From a virus, in IMG/VR virus record IMGVR_UViG_3300042569_002972, positions 1-22,826 of that record: 22,826 nt of DNA. The stretch is one strand, 5' to 3'. Below, piece by piece: positions 16,601 through 22,826 of the stretch. The notes under the pieces are model-generated. The model was given only the letters and a program-made list of their open reading frames with translations, ran no database searches and was not told the DNA's origin. The position numbers were made by a program, and so were the translations under genes. Position 1 is the stretch's first letter. Each line of letters starts with the position of its first letter.

Positions 16601-19600
16601 TAATCTTAAAGTATTTAGAAAACAAATTAACAATAAACTCATCATTATTGAATTTACCAATTGGTGTATCAAGTAATGCATCAAACCAATAATCCGGAAT
16701 AATTTTATCTTCTATTGCAGTAAGTTTAAACTCAGCAATATCTTCAATCCTTTTTTGAGCCTCGGTAATATTAGAGATTTTATTAGTGTCAAACTTAGAT
16801 AACATTGTAAATGCAGTAAGTGCATTAGCCATGTTTTCAATCTGCACATAATGAGAAAGAATTTCAACATCCCTAAATGTTGGTTCACTACCTAATCTTG
16901 ATTCAAGTTCTGTGGGACTGAATGGATCAGCTGCATTAGCAATTCTATCTATATTGAACAGAGTAGTTTTAGTTTTATTTTCTGGATTCTTTGATGAAAA
17001 TAAACCTTTGTATTTTTCATAAAGAAAATCTAAAGCTGTACCTTCTTTGTTAGGATCAGTAATCCCTTCAGCAACTTTATTAGCTTTAGCAAATACACCT
17101 TCATTTTCTTTTTTAAGTTCATTGTATTCTAATACTAATGGATTGTTTACCATATTAATTACAGAAGATGTACTTATACCTGCCATAACCATGAACAAAA
17201 GAATAGGGCTATTTTCTTTAGTACCCTGAGCTTCAAAAATCCAAGCATCCTTAGCTACATCCACATAACCATTAATAAGTTGAGAAATAATATCAGATAC
17301 TTGTTGTCCATCAGCATTTTTCATAATACCTAAAGCAACGGCATTATCTTTTTCATTAAGATTATAACCTATTTTGCCATCATCTGTAATGAAATTTAGC
17401 TTCTTGTTCTTAAAGTTGTCAATAGTTTTAAGAGCACGGAGATATGCGGGACTGTTTACTAATGACTCATTTTGAAGAACTTTAAGAGCGTTTTCAAACT
17501 TGGCTTGGTCTTCAGCTGAGGTAGCTTGCAAAGTGGCACCAAAGGTTGTAAATATTGCATAAAAAGTAGATGAAATAGCAGCAATACCTAATGAATCTTT
17601 ACCAACAGAGTTTTCTTGGTGCTTTAACAAGTTATAGCGATATTCAAAAATAGAAGTCTTAGCAATTTTATCTGAAGCAGAAGATGAATTTTTCTTATTG
17701 CTTAATTTGTTATATGACTTTTTAATTTGTTTACCTGCAGCTCTTGCTAAAGGTTCTACACTATCTGTTGTGTTAGGTGTAACCAATAACAATAGATTAT
17801 CCGGCATTAAAACTCTTTCTGATAACAAATCAAATAATTTGTTTTCTAGACCCTTTACACCTTTACCTGCTATCTTTCTTTCAACTGATGCTTTTTCTTC
17901 ATTGTATTGGTTTAATTCAGCTTCTATTGCTGAAATATCTGCCATGTACTCTTCATACTTTTGCCCAACAGCTTGTTTGCGATCCTCCTTATTAAGAATC
18001 TCTTTGTCAAAAAATGCAGTTAATTTATTCTGAATGTCAGAACGCAAATAATTAATAGAGGAATTTAAAGCATCAATTTCAGATTGAAGCTCTGCATGAA
18101 CAGATCTTTGTAATTCTTTTGGATACGCCTTATTTTCAGCTACCTCTTTTTTCTGACTGTACTTCTGATCAATTTCATCTTGAATAACCGCAATAGCTTC
18201 AAAAGAACTTTCAATATCTGCATTGACCTGAGTTTTATTCTCTAAGTAATCTGTATACACAGCCCAAGCTTGGCTAAGCTTTTCGCTTGTGGCTTTAATC
18301 TTTTCATCTATAGGAATAATCTGAGCACGCAGTTCATCATAAGATTCAGTTACAGATGGATCATAAACAACTTGTTCAACCTTACCATTTAAGTTGATAA
18401 GATTTTTAAACATGTTAAATAACTTATCAATGTCAAAGTCAGATCCGGTTTGTGAAGTAATCTCTGTAGGCAAAACAATAATAGGTCCTGCCCATTCAGG
18501 TAAAAATTCAGCAATTGTTGCACTGGTTAATGCATTTGGTCCCTGTGTAGGAATACGAACTCCTGGAATAGAAATGTAATCAGAATATTGATCTAACCAT
18601 TTTGTGTCCTTAATGGCTTCATTTAACCTTTTAAGTGATGCATCATAATCTAATTCATTTTTACCTTCTTCAGTTTTAAAGTAAACCGCTACTGAATTAC
18701 CATCAGGATGTGTAGTATAAAAAAGTTTCTTAAAGTCACCTTGTAAAGCTACTTTAACTTCCATAGCTTGTACATACTTTTGACCATCCGGACTTACTGC
18801 TTCATTACCATTCTCATCTTTTAAATAATAAAACTTGAGACCGTTGGAGCCATACTTTAAACCTTCTTCTCTAGTAGCTTTTTTAAGAGATGTTTCATAC
18901 ATGGTACCGGAAACCTGCACCAAGGCTTCTCCATTAACAGATATCCTTCTTAAAGTTTTATCTACTAGAGCAACAAGTAACTCTTCTAACTTTTCACTAA
19001 TCATAGAAAGCGATAAGTCATCAATAAGAGTACCATCTGGTTTGGCAATAAATTCAATTTCAGAAGGTAGGATTTCTTTGTTTCTTAACTTGTCTTGGAG
19101 ATACTGTTTTAGTTTAGATGAATCCCCGCTATATCCAACAACTTTGCCATCAACTATAGTTTCTTTTAACTCTATGTCTTCTAATAGTTGATTCTTTAAT
19201 ACCTCTTGCATTTTATCAAGAGTGTTATTAAAGTTTTGCAACCATCTCCATTTAGCTGATTTCTCTAACTTTTGTTTTGGAGATAGGGCTTCCCATGCTT
19301 CTTTAATATTTTTCTTGCCAGTATAAACAAAATCTGTAGGTACACCGCCATCCATAATACCAATGGTAGCAATCTTACGAAGCTGTGTAGGTAAAGATAT
19401 GTGTCCTTTAAAGCCTTCATCTAAAAAGATCTGACTCTTTAAAAACTTAATGTGAATAACATTAGGCGTAAACTTAAAGTCCGGATCTTCAGTTACTGTT
19501 CTAGTTTTTGCATCATAGAAATTATCAACATCAGCTTCAAAAGTCTTAGTGTCTTTGTTCACTTTTACTTTAGAAAGAGTTGAAAGTTTAGAACCGGTTT

Positions 19601-22600
19601 GCATTGTAACATAATCAATACCTTGCTCCATCATTTTTTCATGCAAAGTTTGCAAGTGAGTGCCTTCAATTAATTGAGGAACTAATGGTACTAAAGAGTA
19701 CTTATGAAATGCCATGTTGTTTAATGACAAACCTAATGTACCCAATAGTTCTTGTGTTTGTGGATTATTTACCTGGCCATAGTATTGAAACTTTCTAGCA
19801 GGGAATGTAGTAACTAAATCTTTTTTCAAGATTTTTTCACCAGATAGCATTTTTTGATACAAATTTTCTTGTGCATCAGACCACTCATTAATTGAAATAT
19901 TTAATAAGCGATAAGTATCAAATGAAACCCAACCTTGAGCATCCGCTTCTTCAATTGCCCCACCTTCAGCTTCATATTTATTGCTATCTAAGCCTAGCAT
20001 TTTGCGATAATGATCCGCATATACTGAATTAGATTTAGCTTCTTTGATAATAGCTGTATTTAAATATCCTGAATATGAGTAATCAGCAGTAATTCCCTTT
20101 TCTGTATTATGCTTTTTAGCAAATCCTTTTGCATTAAATTTTTCAGAGTTTAAAAACTTTAACCATGCATCATCATGTCTAAATATTTTACCAGTAGAAA
20201 TTAATCCAGCAATACGTTTATGAAAATCTTCACCTTCTACATTAAAGACAGAAGAATCACCAATAAATAATGAACCGTAATTAAGGTTTTGAATAAAGTT
20301 ATTAATTACAAAAGTTCTAAATAACTTATCATTTACTGATTCAATTGATTCATCTTGATTAGTGTAATCTTTGTAAAGGTTATCAGAAATAACAATCTTA
20401 TTAGCAAACTCATTCATCAGTAAAGCAGCTTCATTTCTAAAGTACTCTACAAGAGCATTTTCAATTTCAGTTTTTAATGGAGTTGATAAAGCATCAATAG
20501 TAAATCCTTTATCTCCTAGAATACCATCTAATGAAATAGATTCAAGTTTACTTTTTAACTCAGGATTAAATATTTTATCAAATACAAACCAATCTTCTCC
20601 GCGATTAAGTTGTTTAACATCAATTGCAATTTCTGAAGGATTGATTTCTCCAGACAACAACATTTCTTTAATCTTACGGATTTTTTGAATGCGGATAATT
20701 TCTGCAGCTATGTGATTTTTAAATTCATTGTAAAGAATTTTACCTTTATATCCTTCAGAAAAAATTGATTGAACCTCACCTTTATCCACTAGTAAGTTAG
20801 AACCTTTTCTAGTTTCTGATCCTTTTCTTGATGGAGCAAACACCGTTAATGAAGTAGATTTAGCTTCAGATCGCATGATCTCCTGCTTGCCTTCTAAAGT
20901 TAAATGGAAATCACTAATGAATTTAGTTTTAATATCTGAACCCATGGACTCAATACCACGGTCAGTTTCCCAGCTAATAGGCTCATCATAGATTTCACCA
21001 GTTGTGTCATCTTCTTTTTCTGAGATACCTTTATATTTTTGAATAAGCTTGGATCCCGATAAAGCCTCTACTGAAATTTTAATACCGTAATCTCTCTTAC
21101 CTCTTTTAGTAGGCGCATGCACAGAAGGATCTAATTGGAACATGTCAATGAGCCATTTAGATGATGCCGCCTGCGGATTAGTATATGGATCTAAATGCTC
21201 CATACCTTTAATCTTTAGGAAATCTTCAAGTGTTGCTGCCTTATTTATTTCTGATACAGTTACTAAAAGACTTGAGTTTAATGATTTCTCACTAACCAAA
21301 TCACCATTAGCATTAAAGCTAGAGAAGTTGGTATAGTCATTAGAATAAATATATTGCAGTTCTCTTAATTGAGTTAAGAAGCCAGAAAGATCTTGTTGTT
21401 CTACAACTTTATTGTTTTCATCAAAGTAGTTGAATTTTCTAAATAACTGATCTAAGTTGCCAATAAACTTACCATTGGTATCTACTACCCATCTTTCAAG
21501 TTCAGAATCCCAAACAGCTTTGGTCATTCTATTTTTGATGGAATTATTAATATACTCAGTAATGGCAGCACTTATACCTAATTCAGAATCACCTCTAAAT
21601 AAAATTTTTCTAACATCCTCATCTTCTACCATATCTATACCAAGAGCTTTTAAAAACTCAAATGGTTTAGCAATAGCTTCTACTTTAGCAAATAAAGTAT
21701 ACTCCGCATTTTTAGATTTTTTAGGATCATTTTTAGAAGTAATATTATTTGGCCCAGGTCCTTGTATTTTGGCATAAGTTAATGAGTCAGCTCTGTTAAA
21801 ATCAAGATAAAGATTTTCCAAATTAAATACAGGCACACCACCTAACTCATCAGCATAAGGGCTTTCCGTCAACAAGAATTTGAAATTAGCTGCCCACTTG
21901 CGGGTAACTTGCAAACTCATAGAAGAAGACTTACCTGATTTAGATATTAAAGTAACAACAGGATTATCCGGATCAGTTTCATCTATTTCTTTTTCTAAAA
22001 TAAATTCACGGAGTAAAACATCTGCTTTATTAAATGATTCCCAGAATCCGGTCCATTGTCTATGTTCAGCAACAGTAATATTATCAGTAAAATCCAGTTG
22101 TGAAATATCACCTAATCTTCTTAGTAATTGATCAATTTCTTTATCGGTTTTTGCAGCATCCTTGAGTTTAGCACTCATGTCCATTGCATCTGGAGTATTG
22201 CGTAAAAGTTTTGCTACTTTAGCAATTGCATTTTTGGTAGGCATAATTTTCTTAAAGCCTAATCCATTTAGTTGTGGCACACCTTTTCCTTGTTCAGTAT
22301 ATTGCTGAATAGAACCAAGAATGCTTAATGTTTGCCCATCAATTAATTCATCAAATAATTGCTCATTGCCGGAACGGTCCCACAAAGGAACATAGTTTTC
22401 TTCTTCAGTTGCTTTGACATCATAAAAATCTTCATACTCAGTTTTTTTCAAAACCAAGTCACTGTAATTTTTTAAGAAGTTTTCAATTAAAGATTTTGGT
22501 ATTTGCTCTTCACCTTTTAATCTAGCTGTTTTGTTTAAATCAGATAGCTTGCCAAAATTTTCAGGGTTTAGTATTTTTTCTAAAAGTTGTTTTTGAAATA

Positions 22601-22826
22601 CCAACGCAGTGCTTTCACTTCTTTGTTGTGCATTTTTATCTTCAATTTTAGAAATAGACTCAAGTTTATTGTTTACATCATTGAGCCTTTGTTCAAATCT
22701 AGCTTTGACATAATCAACAGCTAAACTTAATAAGCGCGGATTAGCGGCAATGTTAAACACACCTTGACCTGTTCTAACTGAACTACCTTTTTCATCAAGT
22801 AGTTTTAAATCATTTGCTAATTGTTT
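13602..22826 (-). CDS. Giant virion RNA polymerase, crAss-like (5' end outside window)
   Basis: The frame is open through the right edge, so the gene is truncated at its start; at least 3074 residues are present (numbered here from the edge) and the GTG at 22760 is not a required start. The catalytic signature DFDID is at 1463-1467, preceded by RIPTQGPNAL (1424-1433) and IAEFLP, matching the order in cellular beta' (RAPTLH ... NADFDGD) and the DFDID motif of the crAss-like phage phi14:2 RNA polymerase. A region at about 1040-1150 with VPQLIEGTHLQTL, IDYVTMQTGSKL and PTQLRK may be the other double-psi barrel, with its lysines. A coiled coil spans about 1504-1650. The C-terminus holds a SLOG-like domain (2610-2700) and a DUF4326-like region (about 2870-3000). 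It is expected to be packaged, injected and to transcribe early phage genes. The polymerase call is strong; subdomain calls are by eye. Confidence 0.88.
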   Translation of the reverse strand, partial: KQLANDLKLLDEKGSSVRTGQGVFNIAANPRLLSLAVDYVKARFEQRLNDVNNKLESISKIEDKNAQQRSESTALVFQKQLLEKILNPENFGKLSDLNKTARLKGEEQIPKSLIENFLKNYSDLVLKKTEYEDFYDVKATEEENYVPLWDRSGNEQLFDELIDGQTLSILGSIQQYTEQGKGVPQLNGLGFKKIMPTKNAIAKVAKLLRNTPDAMDMSAKLKDAAKTDKEIDQLLRRLGDISQLDFTDNITVAEHRQWTGFWESFNKADVLLREFILEKEIDETDPDNPVVTLISKSGKSSSMSLQVTRKWAANFKFLLTESPYADELGGVPVFNLENLYLDFNRADSLTYAKIQGPGPNNITSKNDPKKSKNAEYTLFAKVEAIAKPFEFLKALGIDMVEDEDVRKILFRGDSELGISAAITEYINNSIKNRMTKAVWDSELERWVVDTNGKFIGNLDQLFRKFNYFDENNKVVEQQDLSGFLTQLRELQYIYSNDYTNFSSFNANGDLVSEKSLNSSLLVTVSEINKAATLEDFLKIKGMEHLDPYTNPQAASSKWLIDMFQLDPSVHAPTKRGKRDYGIKISVEALSGSKLIQKYKGISEKEDDTTGEIYDEPISWETDRGIESMGSDIKTKFISDFHLTLEGKQEIMRSEAKSTSLTVFAPSRKGSETRKGSNLLVDKGEVQSIFSEGYKGKILYNEFKNHIAAEIIRIQKIRKIKEMLLSGEINPSEIAIDVKQLNRGEDWFVFDKIFNPELKSKLESISLDGILGDKGFTIDALSTPLKTEIENALVEYFRNEAALLMNEFANKIVISDNLYKDYTNQDESIESVNDKLFRTFVINNFIQNLNYGSLFIGDSSVFNVEGEDFHKRIAGLISTGKIFRHDDAWLKFLNSEKFNAKGFAKKHNTEKGITADYSYSGYLNTAIIKEAKSNSVYADHYRKMLGLDSNKYEAEGGAIEEADAQGWVSFDTYRLLNISINEWSDAQENLYQKMLSGEKILKKDLVTTFPARKFQYYGQVNNPQTQELLGTLGLSLNNMAFHKYSLVPLVPQLIEGTHLQTLHEKMMEQGIDYVTMQTGSKLSTLSKVKVNKDTKTFEADVDNFYDAKTRTVTEDPDFKFTPNVIHIKFLKSQIFLDEGFKGHISLPTQLRKIATIGIMDGGVPTDFVYTGKKNIKEAWEALSPKQKLEKSAKWRWLQNFNNTLDKMQEVLKNQLLEDIELKETIVDGKVVGYSGDSSKLKQYLQDKLRNKEILPSEIEFIAKPDGTLIDDLSLSMISEKLEELLVALVDKTLRRISVNGEALVQVSGTMYETSLKKATREEGLKYGSNGLKFYYLKDENGNEAVSPDGQKYVQAMEVKVALQGDFKKLFYTTHPDGNSVAVYFKTEEGKNELDYDASLKRLNEAIKDTKWLDQYSDYISIPGVRIPTQGPNALTSATIAEFLPEWAGPIIVLPTEITSQTGSDFDIDKLFNMFKNLINLNGKVEQVVYDPSVTESYDELRAQIIPIDEKIKATSEKLSQAWAVYTDYLENKTQVNADIESSFEAIAVIQDEIDQKYSQKKEVAENKAYPKELQRSVHAELQSEIDALNSSINYLRSDIQNKLTAFFDKEILNKEDRKQAVGQKYEEYMADISAIEAELNQYNEEKASVERKIAGKGVKGLENKLFDLLSERVLMPDNLLLLVTPNTTDSVEPLARAAGKQIKKSYNKLSNKKNSSSASDKIAKTSIFEYRYNLLKHQENSVGKDSLGIAAISSTFYAIFTTFGATLQATSAEDQAKFENALKVLQNESLVNSPAYLRALKTIDNFKNKKLNFITDDGKIGYNLNEKDNAVALGIMKNADGQQVSDIISQLINGYVDVAKDAWIFEAQGTKENSPILLFMVMAGISTSSVINMVNNPLVLEYNELKKENEGVFAKANKVAEGITDPNKEGTALDFLYEKYKGLFSSKNPENKTKTTLFNIDRIANAADPFSPTELESRLGSEPTFRDVEILSHYVQIENMANALTAFTMLSKFDTNKISNITEAQKRIEDIAEFKLTAIEDKIIPDYWFDALLDTPIGKFNNDEFIVNLFSKYFKIKNNRALVLRSLGIKTPKGSDPRKVLTEFKNDFMWFLYQNAAYNRKSYTTSPSKYYEDGSALPGKTYILEQDVNLPQGKGMEVNEETGVVKYHPKAMILDINMAEFLYSSKFFNAAQPKEWVTFRLEYDNLKAASEELSDNEFKEKFYQFDNPNNSFLDYGSVTGRNIILQRAALYHTNNVNALFDLSVGVGNILRNFSAKYPGLNQYAFFRDVNYDFSDSLKKMNIYFPQIKDAQMAAVYKENVEELKNYPEREVAEFFGKLSHIGIMQTGMNRTSKYDFAKILDQNLFNEVIENEIGLPYINDVLQELEKSFAVREGKKDGQIVDQFKEIFVEKIKNNGLRTKVRGTSYLVDELRFSKEKSLKESKIAQNKITIIPVNKTAAAGQELLTAAMFYNNPNITPLEFANSIRTLNWSIKNEKLVAPEGKSQKELDKALLVLGIDNSQELPSLKYKSKNLKEGFLSIGESEIQKARYAIKDEAMANASTKAIGTATKPFNKQYESSSEAYANALEKVYPGKLTKAKSTKEQFVATDKVWIFGSTITERAYLGRNKEEFIAEIEKTFNAYHKPLIDKALAAGVTTFNVGTASGIDTMALNYLKEKGFVPVVKYTELGTYYEVVSASKLNKTEGQNFDPAASEIDTRTSSVYNALLDALYESDKRFTPKWFNSLTSTELINEGKNIVKDRILKAIADLDKSYRSNNTIGFRFRLKNELSQGSGRIVVGNTLFDSVVEEILMGFRSDIGSKKPAAVNPQRTKSKAEEIYNKLGNKTKSENVILPSDLEVNTKYTGKNFWSDIVPEARTLFDNKLNRKTGKLKALIIAYRGNSKKSFLQNYKDSLTIGNPFDWQNVQTSRDEAGKITTMQFIYWMTTGDNLGNVNATKEYRQAIINDILSGKIKGSSILYYQEKGYATHATALDYLINQYDWSTPIVEPSVSVSKYTYDTLPFTAEQKQTILTNFTAKFFKGKSSSEAQKYIEEALEKASPEKQNEIIELLKECYK

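Noticed and set aside
21457-22131. Plus-strand ORFs of about 80-110 codons opposite the RNA polymerase gene, here and near 17698, 18835 and elsewhere.
   Set aside because: They are scattered, isolated, read in antisense to one continuous giant gene, and have compositions expected of shadow frames.
1-22826. The window as part of a prophage, plasmid or bacterial chromosome.
   Set aside because: No integrase, attachment site, host housekeeping gene, partition gene or mobilisation gene is seen; the gene set fits a virulent-type crAss-like phage, though the rest of the genome is not visible.

Overview
The window is a gene-dense, AT-rich stretch of a tailed bacteriophage genome, most probably a crAss-like phage (Crassvirales) of a Bacteroidota host. 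This rests on four things visible in the sequence: a family B DNA polymerase and a Dda/RecD-like helicase in a replication block; a giant ORF carrying the DFDID signature of crAss-like virion RNA polymerases; a second giant ORF with a zincin (HEFSH) motif directly behind it; and two oppositely oriented gene blocks. Start sites lack Shine-Dalgarno sequences and are preceded by A-rich or T-rich DNA, as is usual for Bacteroidota and their phages. I see no integrase, transposon, tRNA, rRNA or CRISPR array.

The left block (1-7583, plus strand) holds replication and nucleotide-metabolism genes. In order these are: the C-terminal part of a family B DNA polymerase (cut by the window edge), a DUF932-like protein with a very acidic tail, an SF1 helicase, two small unknown proteins, a radical SAM protein of the spore photoproduct lyase type, and a run of tiny genes. 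One of the tiny genes is a 44-residue membrane protein. A MazG-like NTP pyrophosphohydrolase and a 183-residue unknown protein follow. Genes are packed with gaps of at most 10 bases or with overlaps, many of the ATGA type. The one exception is a 66-base gap before the helicase start, most of which is filled by a 19-bp imperfect hairpin.

The right block (7576-22826, minus strand) holds only two genes, together about 15 kb. The upstream one runs off the right edge (at least 3074 residues) and is a predicted single-chain virion RNA polymerase. It has a beta'-like double-psi beta-barrel motif, a long coiled-coil insertion behind the catalytic motif, and a C-terminal region resembling a SLOG nucleotide-binding domain followed by a degenerate DUF4326-like domain. 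Its stop overlaps the start of the second gene (ATGA), a 2009-residue protein with an N-terminal zincin-like motif and a hydrophobic segment near the C-terminus. By analogy with characterised crAss-like phages, both are probably carried in the virion and injected with the DNA. The polymerase would then transcribe early genes, and the plus-strand block would replicate and maintain the genome. The two blocks converge on one 8-base palindrome, TTAATTAA, which supplies both stop codons.
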